DNA from: Lederbergia graminis | GTDB taxonomy: Bacteria > Bacillota > Bacilli > Bacillales > Bacillaceae_C | Direction: 5' to 3' | Length of the DNA: 64,000 bases | NCBI RefSeq assembly: GCF_042655485.1 | Contig: NZ_JBHSMC010000001.1 | Span: forward strand, 124,001-188,000 | Shown: one piece after another, positions 36,313 to 44,665 of the stretch | Numbering within the stretch: the stretch's first letter is position 1 | How the letters are laid out: each line of letters begins with the position of its first letter | Program-made: the position numbers and the translations under genes | The notes under the pieces: model-generated | The model's database searches: none | What the model saw: only the letters and a program-made list of their open reading frames with translations | Told to the model about the DNA's origin: nothing

Positions 36313-37271
36313 TGAATGCATTACTTTCAGCAAGTGATGATGAATATTTATCTGGTCAGAATCTTGCCGATGTACTTGGTTGTTCCAGAACAGCTGTATG
36401 GAAACATATCGAGGATCTCCGTAAGCTCGGGTATGAAGTGGAAGCTGTAAAGAAAAAAGGGTATCGGATTATTAGGAAACCAAATCAACTTAGCGAGGAA
36501 GAAATATTATTTGGTCTTCGTACGAGCTTCATTGGGCGTAATATTATCCATTACGAAACAGTCGATTCTACACAAATTGAGGCTAAAAAGTTTGCGCGTA
36601 ATCAAGCGCCAGAAGGAACTTTAGTTATTGCAGAGGAACAAACTCAAGGAAGAGGACGTATGGCAAGGGAATGGCATTCAAGTAAGAAGAAAGGAATTTG
36701 GATGAGTTTAATTATTCGACCAAAACTCCCCCTCGAAAAAGCACCACAATTTACATTGTTGACAGCCATTGCTGTTGCTAAAGCAATAGAAGAAGTTACG
36801 CAACTACGTCCAGAAATAAAATGGCCCAATGATATATTGTTAGATGGGAAAAAAGTAACTGGAATCTTAACGGAAGTACAAGGTGAGCCTGATCATATTA
36901 ATTATCTTGTCATTGGTATCGGTATTAATGTAAATCATACACAAGATGATTTTCCTGAAGATGTTCGCGATATTGCGACTTCACTTTCTATACAAGCCAA
37001 CAATTCTGTATCAAGAGTTGCGCTAATTCAATCGATTATGCAATATTTTGAAGAATATTATCAATTATATGTGGAACAAGGTTTTGTGCCATTAAAGCAA
37101 ATTTGGGAAAAATATGCAATTAGTATCGGAAAAGAAATAATAGCAAGAACCGTTTCCGGTAATATTTATGGAAAAGCAATTGGGATAACGGATGAAGGTG
37201 TATTAAAGCTAGCAGATAATCAAGGAAATATTCAACTTATTTATTCTGCAGACATTGATATCTGTACATAG
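36273..37271 (+). CDS. birA: Biotin ligase / biotin repressor BirA
   Basis: Attaches biotin to acceptor proteins and represses biotin genes. The 332-residue protein has an N-terminal winged helix (GQNLADVLGCSRTAVWKHIEDL), then the ligase domain with GRGRMAREWHS and the KWPNDILLDGKKVTGI motif, and a C-terminal SH3-like domain. GTG 36273 is given; TTG 36285 is an equally plausible start that aligns better with relatives. Confidence 0.94.
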   Translation: MGTVLSNSIRKKLVNALLSASDDEYLSGQNLADVLGCSRTAVWKHIEDLRKLGYEVEAVKKKGYRIIRKPNQLSEEEILFGLRTSFIGRNIIHYETVDSTQIEAKKFARNQAPEGTLVIAEEQTQGRGRMAREWHSSKKKGIWMSLIIRPKLPLEKAPQFTLLTAIAVAKAIEEVTQLRPEIKWPNDILLDGKKVTGILTEVQGEPDHINYLVIGIGINVNHTQDDFPEDVRDIATSLSIQANNSVSRVALIQSIMQYFEEYYQLYVEQGFVPLKQIWEKYAISIGKEIIARTVSGNIYGKAIGITDEGVLKLADNQGNIQLIYSADIDICT

Positions 37272-37291
37272 TCAAAATTATATTTTTTTGT

Positions 37292-37446
37292 TATAATTTC
37301 TTTGGGCAGTATCAGATGAACTGCACCATGAAATACCCTTACCATCATATTTTCTGCCTTGATCCATTGTGGACTAGGACAGAGGGCCGAAACGAGTAAT
37401 GGAATAAAGGAGTCCTTCTGCCTATATGGAGAGGACTATTTTTTTT
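37292..37446 (+). promoter_or_regulatory. panBCD leader with attenuator-like terminator; possible pan RNA motif
   Basis: A -10 box TATAAT (37292-37297) starts a probable leader of about 140 bases. It contains a stem GGCAG/CTGCC (37305-37309 with 37354-37358), a second candidate stem CCATT/AATGG around 37364-37402, and a terminator AGTCCT (37411-37416) with AGGACT (37432-37437) followed by eight Ts. GGACTAGGAC (37371-37380) can pair with the left terminator arm, giving a mutually exclusive structure. A published pan RNA motif occurs before panB, panC and panD genes in Firmicutes; I could not verify its consensus here. Confidence 0.6.
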
Positions 37447-37499
37447 GACATTATTGCTCCTTCGCCACCTCTGAATATTTTTAGGAGGTTGACGAGAAA

Positions 37500-38333
37500 A
37501 TGAAGACTACACATGATTTTATGAAGATGAAGCAGGCAAGTGAGAAAATAACAATGCTTACTGCCTACGATTATCCACAAGCAAAACTAGCGGAAGAAGC
37601 TGGAATTGACATGTTGCTTGTAGGTGATTCATTAGGAATGGTTGTACTCGGTTATGATTCAACTATTCCAGTAACAATACAAGACATGGTACATCATACA
37701 AAAGCAGTAAAAAGAGGTGCAAAATCAACATTCATCGTTGCTGATCTTCCTTTTATGTCATACCACATAAGTAAAGAATCTGCATTAACTGCTGCTGCAA
37801 GTCTTATGCAAGATGGTGGTGCCCATGCTGTTAAAGTGGAAGGCGGCGGTGAGGTTATTAATACCATTAAAGCCTTGACTACTGCAGGTGTTCCAGTAGT
37901 AGCACATTTAGGTCTTACACCACAGACAGTTGGTGTGTTAGGTGGATATAAGGTACAAGGTAAGACAGCTGAATCTGCCCAAGCATTATTGCAGGAATCA
38001 ATTAAATGTCAGGAAGCTGGGGCATTTGCATTAGTGCTAGAATGCATCCCATGGCAACTAGGTAAGCTTATAAGCGAAAAACTAGATATTCCAGTAATTG
38101 GGATAGGTGCGGGAAAGCATACGGATGGTCAAGTTCTTGTCTTGCATGATATTGTCACTTTTGGTGTTGATCGCTTACCAAAGTTTGTGAAGCAATATGG
38201 TGATGTGAACCATGTAATGAAGGAAAGTTTTCAACAATATATTAGTGAAGTAAAATCAGGAACATTCCCAGCAGAAGAGCACACATTTACAATGAATGAA
38301 GAAGATGTTCAATCATTGTATGGAGGAAAGTAA
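37500..38333 (+). CDS. panB: 3-methyl-2-oxobutanoate hydroxymethyltransferase
   Basis: Makes ketopantoate from alpha-ketoisovalerate with methylene-THF, the first committed step of pantothenate synthesis. The 277-residue protein has MLTAYDYPQAKLAEEAG, LVGDSLGMVVLG and IGIGAGKHTDGQVLV. The ATG is seven to eight bases after TTAGGAGGTTG. It heads panBCD; panC begins one base after its stop. Confidence 0.96.
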   Translation: MKTTHDFMKMKQASEKITMLTAYDYPQAKLAEEAGIDMLLVGDSLGMVVLGYDSTIPVTIQDMVHHTKAVKRGAKSTFIVADLPFMSYHISKESALTAAASLMQDGGAHAVKVEGGGEVINTIKALTTAGVPVVAHLGLTPQTVGVLGGYKVQGKTAESAQALLQESIKCQEAGAFALVLECIPWQLGKLISEKLDIPVIGIGAGKHTDGQVLVLHDIVTFGVDRLPKFVKQYGDVNHVMKESFQQYISEVKSGTFPAEEHTFTMNEEDVQSLYGGK

Positions 38334-38334
38334 T

Positions 38335-39198
38335 ATGGATATTATTACAACAAAAGCTGCCATGCAAGAAAAAGCAAAAGGCTTAGTGAAAACAGGTGCA
38401 TCTATAGGATTTGTCCCTACAATGGGTTTTCTACATGACGGCCACTTAAGACTGGTGAAAGAATCAGTTGCAAATAATGACATTACTATTATGAGTATTT
38501 TTGTTAATCCTTTACAATTTGGTCCAGGTGAAGACTTTGAAGCATATCCACGGGATGTAGAACGAGATAAAAAACTAGCAATGGAAGCTGGAGTAGATAT
38601 ACTTTTTTTACCTCAAAGAGATGATATGTATCCACGTGACTTATCCATTGATGTAAAAGCTGTTAGTAGAACGGATGTCTTGTGTGGGAAAAGTAGACCT
38701 GGACATTTTGATGGTGTTGCGACCGTATTAATTAAACTTTTTAATATAACAATGCCGGATAATGTTTACTTTGGACAAAAAGATGCCCAACAGGTTGCAG
38801 TAGTAGAAGCACTAATTCAAGATTTAGACATACCAGTGGAATTAGTTCCTGTTCCTACTGTTCGTGAACAAGATGGTCTAGCAAGAAGTTCACGTAATGT
38901 TTACTTGAATGAGGAAGAGAGAGCACAAGCGCCACATCTCTACAAAAGTTTACAATTGGCTGAGACAGCAATGATGAATGGAGAATATAATACGACTAAA
39001 CTCGTAGAAATTATTAAAAATCATATTAATGAAAATACTAATGGAATAATTGACTATGTTGAGATTCTGAAGTATCCCGAATTACAATCGATAAATCAAA
39101 TTGAAGGCAAAATAATTATTGCGATTGCCGTGAAGTTTTCTAGAGCACGATTAATAGATAATATGATTATCAACTTAGAGGAAATGGGGGGCTCTTGA
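38335..39198 (+). CDS. panC: Pantoate-beta-alanine ligase
   Basis: ATP-dependent condensation of pantoate and beta-alanine. The 287-residue protein has the nucleotidyltransferase motif VPTMGFLHDGHLRLV, FVNPLQFGPGEDF and a conserved ARSSRNVYL. ATG 38335 follows GGAGG located in the end of panB; the in-frame start at 38296 is inside panB and not used. Confidence 0.96.
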   Translation: MDIITTKAAMQEKAKGLVKTGASIGFVPTMGFLHDGHLRLVKESVANNDITIMSIFVNPLQFGPGEDFEAYPRDVERDKKLAMEAGVDILFLPQRDDMYPRDLSIDVKAVSRTDVLCGKSRPGHFDGVATVLIKLFNITMPDNVYFGQKDAQQVAVVEALIQDLDIPVELVPVPTVREQDGLARSSRNVYLNEEERAQAPHLYKSLQLAETAMMNGEYNTTKLVEIIKNHINENTNGIIDYVEILKYPELQSINQIEGKIIIAIAVKFSRARLIDNMIINLEEMGGS

Positions 39199-39200
39199 AT

Positions 39201-39587
39201 ATGTTTCGTACAATGATGAATGGCAAAATCCATAGAGCAACCGTAACAGAAGCAAATTTAAATTATGTAGGTAGTATTACGATAGACAAAGATATATTAG
39301 ATGCAGTAGGTATTGTTGCTAATGAGAAAGTTCAAATTGTTAATAATAATAATGGTGCACGATTAGAGACATACGTTATTGAAGGTGAGAGAGGCTCAGG
39401 AGTTGTATGTTTAAATGGTGCGGCCGCTAGACTTGTTCAACCTGGAGATATTGTAATTATTATTTCATATGCATTAGTTCCAGAAGACAAAGTCGCAACA
39501 CATCGTCCAAGAGTTGCTCTAATGAATGCAGAAAACAAGATAGTTGAAATGATTGACTATGAACCAGAATCAACAATTTTTAATTAA
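39201..39587 (+). CDS. panD: Aspartate 1-decarboxylase
   Basis: Makes beta-alanine from aspartate. The 128-residue proenzyme cleaves itself between Gly24 and Ser25 (YVGSIT) to form the pyruvoyl group. It also contains NNNNGARLETY and GAAARLVQPGD. ATG 39201 follows GGGGGG. Its stop codon lies in one copy of the 9-bp target repeat of the foldback element that follows, and the operon terminator is now beyond that element. Confidence 0.95.
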   Translation: MFRTMMNGKIHRATVTEANLNYVGSITIDKDILDAVGIVANEKVQIVNNNNGARLETYVIEGERGSGVVCLNGAAARLVQPGDIVIIISYALVPEDKVATHRPRVALMNAENKIVEMIDYEPESTIFN

Positions 39588-39590
39588 TAA

Positions 39591-39778
39591 GCTCTGTTAA
39601 ACTCTGTTGTTGATTTTCGCTTCTGTACACTCGCTTTCTGCGGGCACGGCCTCAACTAACTCGGCAAAGAAAACCGCTTTGCCAAGTGGATCTTCGGCTC
39701 GTGCTGTTCCCGCAGGAGTCTCGTGTACATCCGCTACAATCAACTAAGTTGTTAACAACAATGAACTTTAACAGAGCC
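39591..39778. mobile_element. MITE-like foldback element, copy 1
   Basis: A 188-bp non-coding element ending in inverted repeats (GCTCTGTTAAA on the left, TTTAACAGAGC on the right). It is flanked by perfect 9-bp direct repeats AATTAATAA at 39582-39590 and 39779-39787, evidence of transposition. Both arms carry the same ordered blocks TGTTGTT, TGTACAC and CTGCGGG, so the whole element can fold back. It differs from copy 2 at 61037-61224 at five positions. No transposase is encoded. Confidence 0.88.
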
Positions 39779-39794
39779 AATTAATAAAATTATG

Positions 39795-39828
39795 AAACCA
39801 GCCAGTATTTATATTATGGCTGGTTTTA
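39795..39828 (+). terminator. Terminator of panBCD, displaced by the foldback element
   Basis: AAACCAGCCA (39795-39804) and TGGCTGGTTT (39817-39826), a perfect 10-bp stem, then Ts. Without the 188-bp element and one target repeat it would begin about 10 bases after panD. Confidence 0.85.
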
Positions 39829-39897
39829 TTTCTGCTTATCTGTAAGTATGGTATAATTTTCTAAGATTATTTGAATTTGATGTTAGGTGTGGTCATA

Positions 39898-42699
39898 ATG
39901 GCAAAAAAATTTGTTGTAGTCGATTTAGAGACAACAGGAAATACGCATGGACGTGGAGATAGAATCATTCAAATTTCTGCTGTTGTCATTGAAAATTATA
40001 AGATTATTCATCAATATACATCTTTTATTAATCCTGGAGTAGAGATTCCTCCATTTATTGAAGAGCTAACCGGAATTAATGATGAAATGGTCGCAGATGC
40101 ACCTGATTTTTCAGAAATTGCACCTAAAATATATAAATTGTTATTAGATTCTGTTTTTGTAGCGCATAATGTCCCATTTGATTTAGGTTTTTTGAAGAAT
40201 GAATTGTCAGAAGTTGGCTTGCCATTAGCTAATATCGAAACAGTGGATACAGTTGAACTTGCAAAAATCATGCTTCCGGAAGCACAAAGTTATAAGTTAT
40301 CTGATCTCTCAGAATTAGTTGGTGTTCAACATGAAAATCCACACCAAGCTGATAGTGATGCGCTGGTTACGGCAGAATTATTATTATTACTCATTAACAA
40401 AGCAAGAAAATTACCATTAGTTACTTTAGAAAAATTATCTGCATTAGCTTATTATTTGAAAAGCGATATCGATTCCTTATTTACAAAGATTGTAATGGAT
40501 AAAAGAAGAACAATTGATGATTTACAAGTGGAATTAGAAGTTTTTAGAGGAATTGCCATTAGGAAAAAACAAGTTCCAGAAACACCTATACTTTCTCAAA
40601 AGGTATCTTTTCCAAAAACTAAAAAAGAAAAACAATTCCTTTTCGATAATAGTAAAAATCGCCTCTTACTAAGAGATGGCCAAATTTCGATGATGGATAC
40701 AGTAAACGAAGCGTTTACAACGAATAAACATGCAATTATTGAAGCTGGAACCGGGATTGGGAAGTCATTGGCATACTTAATCCCAGCACTTTATTTTGCA
40801 GTTGAAAATAAGCAGCCAGTTATCATTAGTACATATACGATTCAGATGCAAGATCAGCTTTTATATAAAGAACTTGAACGAATAAAAAACATTGTTCCTT
40901 TTTCATTCCGAGCTACAGTTTTCAAAGGAAGAAGGAATTATATTAACATGTTGAAGTTTGAGCATTCTTTAAGTGAAGTTGATCACCATTACGATACAGT
41001 TCTAACAAAAATGCAGATTCTTGTTTGGCTAGTCCAAACCGAAACTGGTGATTTAGATGAGTTGAATTTTTCAAGTGGTGGACAAATATATCGTTTAAGA
41101 GTAGAACATGATGGTTGGTTTTATTCACAAGAAAAAGATCCATGGAAGTCTAGGGATTTTTATTTGCATGCTCGAAACCAAGCAACTAATGCAGATATCG
41201 TAATTACGAATCATGCAATGTTACTGGCTGATGCAGAAAAAGATGGGGATATTCTTCCTCATTACCAGTACATGATTATTGATGAAGCACATAATTTTGA
41301 AAAAGCAGCGAGAAAATGTTTTGGTAAGAAGCTCGAATACAATTCGGTTAAATTTTGGTTGGGAAGGTTAGGGTCATTAGAGAAAAAACAACTTTTATAT
41401 AAATTTGAAGAGTTGATTGTACAAAGGAAATTAAAACCAAAAATTCCTTCTGAGAAAATAGAAAATGCACTTTCACAATTGGAAGTGGAATTAGATGACT
41501 TTTTTCTTATTTTAGGTAAGTTATTATATAACTCGGTCCACAATGGAAAACTGACGACAAAGCATCAACTTCGAATTACAAAAAAGATACTAGAAAGTAG
41601 AAGTTGGCAGGCTCTTCAAATGTGTGCTGAAAGAGTGTATGATTTTCATCGCTGTATATTAAGAGGCCTGGATAACCGTTTACAATTACTAAAGGAACAA
41701 TATAAAGAACTATCCGAGAGCGAACGTGCATTTTTAGAGGAAGTAAACAGTTTCATGAAAAAATGGCAGTTATTTGGAGATACATTGAAAACATTGATTA
41801 TAAGGCCTGAAGAGAAAGAGGTTGTTTGGGTAGAAGGTGATATTCGTGCCTTGCCAAATAGCATAAGTATGTTTGGGCAACCACTTAATCTCGCTACTGT
41901 ATTATCTGACGGCTTTTTTACGAAGAAGAATAGTGTAGTAATGACATCCGCTACTTTAACAGTAAATAGTTCATTCCATTTCTTCGTGAATGAAATTGGT
42001 TTAAATAACGATTCAGCAATTAAAAAAATTATTCAATCACCATTTGATTATAAAAATATCGCCAAATTAATGATTCCTACAGATTTACCAGAAGTTAGAG
42101 GCACTGTGGATGATCAGTATATAGAAGAAATCTCGAATCATTTAATTGCGATTGCTGATGCTACTGAGGGACGGATGCTTGTTCTATTTACATCATATGA
42201 CATGTTGCGTAAAACGTATAACTTAGTGAAGGAATCAGAGGCATTAGAAGATTTTGTTTTATTAGGTCAAGGGATTACTGCAGGAAGTAGGACAAGATTA
42301 ACGAGGAGTTTTCAACAATTTAATAAAGCAATCCTGTTTGGAACAAGTAGTTTTTGGGAAGGCATTGATATTCCTGGTAAAGATTTATCATGTTTGGTAA
42401 TTGTTCGACTTCCTTTTTCACCTCCTGATGACCCTGTCATTTCTGCTAAATATGAAGAAATCAAAGAGGCTGGTAAAAATCCTTTTTCTACTCATTCGTT
42501 ACCAGAAGCTGTTATTCGTTTTAAACAAGGGTTTGGCAGATTAATACGCGGGGATACGGATCGGGGAATTGCAATAGTGTTTGATCGTAGGATTGATACT
42601 ACTACATATGGAAAAGCATTCTTGCGATCGATTCCTCCTGTCCAAGTGGAAAGAGGCGAAATTAGGGATATTATTAAGGCAATCAACGAGTGGTTATAA
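39898..42699 (+). CDS. dinG: DinG-type helicase with N-terminal 3'-5' exonuclease
   Basis: 933-residue two-part protein. Residues about 1-170 are a DnaQ-like exonuclease (FVVVDLETTGNTHG, HNVPFDLGFL, HQADSDALV). The rest is an XPD/DinG-like superfamily 2 helicase with Walker A GTGIGKSLAY, DEAH box (IIDEAHNF) and motif VI GFGRLIRGDTDRG. The Fe-S cysteines of E. coli DinG are not evident, as in other Firmicute DinG proteins, which act as nucleases. ATG 39898 matches the family start. Confidence 0.93.
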   Translation: MAKKFVVVDLETTGNTHGRGDRIIQISAVVIENYKIIHQYTSFINPGVEIPPFIEELTGINDEMVADAPDFSEIAPKIYKLLLDSVFVAHNVPFDLGFLKNELSEVGLPLANIETVDTVELAKIMLPEAQSYKLSDLSELVGVQHENPHQADSDALVTAELLLLLINKARKLPLVTLEKLSALAYYLKSDIDSLFTKIVMDKRRTIDDLQVELEVFRGIAIRKKQVPETPILSQKVSFPKTKKEKQFLFDNSKNRLLLRDGQISMMDTVNEAFTTNKHAIIEAGTGIGKSLAYLIPALYFAVENKQPVIISTYTIQMQDQLLYKELERIKNIVPFSFRATVFKGRRNYINMLKFEHSLSEVDHHYDTVLTKMQILVWLVQTETGDLDELNFSSGGQIYRLRVEHDGWFYSQEKDPWKSRDFYLHARNQATNADIVITNHAMLLADAEKDGDILPHYQYMIIDEAHNFEKAARKCFGKKLEYNSVKFWLGRLGSLEKKQLLYKFEELIVQRKLKPKIPSEKIENALSQLEVELDDFFLILGKLLYNSVHNGKLTTKHQLRITKKILESRSWQALQMCAERVYDFHRCILRGLDNRLQLLKEQYKELSESERAFLEEVNSFMKKWQLFGDTLKTLIIRPEEKEVVWVEGDIRALPNSISMFGQPLNLATVLSDGFFTKKNSVVMTSATLTVNSSFHFFVNEIGLNNDSAIKKIIQSPFDYKNIAKLMIPTDLPEVRGTVDDQYIEEISNHLIAIADATEGRMLVLFTSYDMLRKTYNLVKESEALEDFVLLGQGITAGSRTRLTRSFQQFNKAILFGTSSFWEGIDIPGKDLSCLVIVRLPFSPPDDPVISAKYEEIKEAGKNPFSTHSLPEAVIRFKQGFGRLIRGDTDRGIAIVFDRRIDTTTYGKAFLRSIPPVQVERGEIRDIIKAINEWL

Positions 42700-42700
42700 A

Positions 42701-42727
42701 CTGGGGTTAACACTTAGTTAACCCCAG
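42701..42727. other. 11-bp inverted repeat after dinG
   Basis: CTGGGGTTAAC (42701-42711) and GTTAACCCCAG (42717-42727) are perfect complements with a 5-base loop, two bases after dinG. No T run follows, so it may be a factor-assisted or 3'-end-stabilising hairpin rather than a standard terminator. Confidence 0.55.
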
Positions 42728-42882
42728 ACTATGTGGGCTAAAATTTGTTATTTTGTACGCAAATTACATCATATATCAACAATTCCTGATATAATGATAA
42801 TATGCTTTGCTTACATGTATTATTGCCTTAGTAGTATACGTTATGAATGACAAATATTGTTTAGTAAGGGGGACAATTTCTT

Positions 42883-43359
42883 TTGAAAAAATGGATACTT
42901 ATAATTGCGGTTCTCCTACTATTAGCAGCAGGTGGAATTTACTGGCTATATACGAGTACTCGTGCACCTTTAGAAGCTGCTAAAGAGTATGCAGAGGAAA
43001 TAGCCTCTTCAGAAGCTGGTATTGTCTCTATCGAGGAATTTTACATGTATAATGGGTCAGAAACGTATTATGTCATTATTGGAAAACAAGAAGATGAACA
43101 GGAAATGGTTGTTTGGATTCCTGAAGATGAAGAAAAAAAGCTGGTTAAGAAGAAATTAGCAGATGGAGTTTCAAAGCAAGAAGTAGTGAATAAATTACTC
43201 GCTGAAGAAAATCCTCAGGAAATTCTAAATGTAACATTAGGAATGGAAAATGACTTACCCATTTGGGAAGTTTCTTATATCAATAATGACTCCAAGCTAA
43301 ATTATTATTATATACATTTTGACTCAGGAAAATGGTGGCGTAAGATTGAAAATTTATAA
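42883..43359 (+). CDS. ypmB: Membrane-anchored PepSY-like protein YpmB (DUF5590)
   Basis: 158-residue protein with an N-terminal membrane anchor (WILIIAVLLLLAAGGIYWLY) and an extracytoplasmic region containing PepSY-like folds. Function unknown. A TTG start follows AAGGGGGACA. It lies 18 bases before aspB, so the two are probably cotranscribed. ypmA, a short gene between dinG and ypmB in B. subtilis, is not found. Confidence 0.78.
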   Translation: MKKWILIIAVLLLLAAGGIYWLYTSTRAPLEAAKEYAEEIASSEAGIVSIEEFYMYNGSETYYVIIGKQEDEQEMVVWIPEDEEKKLVKKKLADGVSKQEVVNKLLAEENPQEILNVTLGMENDLPIWEVSYINNDSKLNYYYIHFDSGKWWRKIENL

Positions 43360-43377
43360 AAGAAGGCAGGAAATGTT

Positions 43378-44568
43378 ATGTGGACATTAGCAAAAAGAGT
43401 AGATGCACTCACTCCATCGACTACGTTAGCAATTACAGCAAAAGCGAAAGAATTAAAAGCTCAAGGACTAGATGTTATCGGATTAGGAGCTGGTGAGCCT
43501 GATTTTAATACTCCAGATAATATCATACAGGCAGCATATGATTCAATGAATGATGGAATGACAAAGTATACACCAGCAGGTGGTTTACCACAATTAAAGC
43601 AAGCGATTATTAACAAACTACAACAAGATCAAAAACTTACATATTCAAACTCAGAAATAATGGTAGGTAGTGGAGCAAAACATGTATTATATACACTTTT
43701 TCAAGTTTTGTTAAATGACGGTGATGAAGTAATCATTCCAACACCATATTGGGTTAGTTATCCAGAACAAGTGAAACTTGCAGGTGGAGTACCTATTTAT
43801 GTAGAAGGTAAAGAAGATAATGATTATAAGATCACTCCAGATCAGCTAGAAACAGTAATTTCTAACAAAACGAAGGCAGTAGTGATTAATTCTCCAAGTA
43901 ACCCAACAGGGATGCTATATACACAAGCTGAACTGAAGGCATTAGGCGATGTATGTGTAAAGCATAATATTTTAATCATTTCAGATGAAATATATGAAAA
44001 ATTAATTTATGGTGATAATAAGCATGTTTCAATTGCTGAAATTTCACCTGAATTAAAGGCACTTACTGTTATTATTAACGGTGTTTCGAAATCACATTCT
44101 ATGACGGGATGGAGAATTGGTTATGCGGCTGCAGATGCTAAGATTATCGCAGCAATGACTAACTTAGCGAGTCACTCTACATCTAATCCAACCACTACTT
44201 CTCAGTTTGGTGCAATTGAGGCATACAACGGCTCTCAAGAAGCAGTGGAAAAGATGAGAAATGCCTTTGAAGAGAGACTTAATATAATCTATGATAAATT
44301 AATCGCTATTCCAGGATTCACATGTAAAAAACCACAAGGAGCATTTTATTTGTTTCCAAACGTAAAGGAAGCAGCATCTAATTGTGGGTACGAAAATGTA
44401 GATGATTTTGTAGCTGCATTATTAGAAGAAGCATTAGTTGCGGTAGTACCTGGTTCTGGTTTTGGATCACCTGATAATATTCGTTTATCCTACGCAACAT
44501 CATTAGAAGCGTTAGAAGCAGCAGTTAGCCGTATACACAACTTTGTAGATAACAAAATGATGAAGTAA
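43378..44568 (+). CDS. aspB: Aspartate aminotransferase
   Basis: PLP-dependent class I aminotransferase, 396 residues. It has the cofactor lysine motif NGVSKSHSMTGWRIGY, NSPSNPTGM and the ISDEIYEKLIY segment. It interconverts aspartate and glutamate with their keto acids. The position ypmB-aspB-asnS is conserved. Confidence 0.94.
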   Translation: MWTLAKRVDALTPSTTLAITAKAKELKAQGLDVIGLGAGEPDFNTPDNIIQAAYDSMNDGMTKYTPAGGLPQLKQAIINKLQQDQKLTYSNSEIMVGSGAKHVLYTLFQVLLNDGDEVIIPTPYWVSYPEQVKLAGGVPIYVEGKEDNDYKITPDQLETVISNKTKAVVINSPSNPTGMLYTQAELKALGDVCVKHNILIISDEIYEKLIYGDNKHVSIAEISPELKALTVIINGVSKSHSMTGWRIGYAAADAKIIAAMTNLASHSTSNPTTTSQFGAIEAYNGSQEAVEKMRNAFEERLNIIYDKLIAIPGFTCKKPQGAFYLFPNVKEAASNCGYENVDDFVAALLEEALVAVVPGSGFGSPDNIRLSYATSLEALEAAVSRIHNFVDNKMMK

Positions 44569-44665
44569 CAATCCTTTTAAGATAAGGGAATTTTCCATCA
44601 ATTGTTTTGCTTCTAAGACCCCTGTATAATATCTTTGATAAGTGTTTGGAAAGGATTGTATATAA

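Noticed and set aside
44569..44665. T-box leader for asnS
   Set aside because: The 97-base gap has no T-box sequence and no terminator; too short for such a leader.
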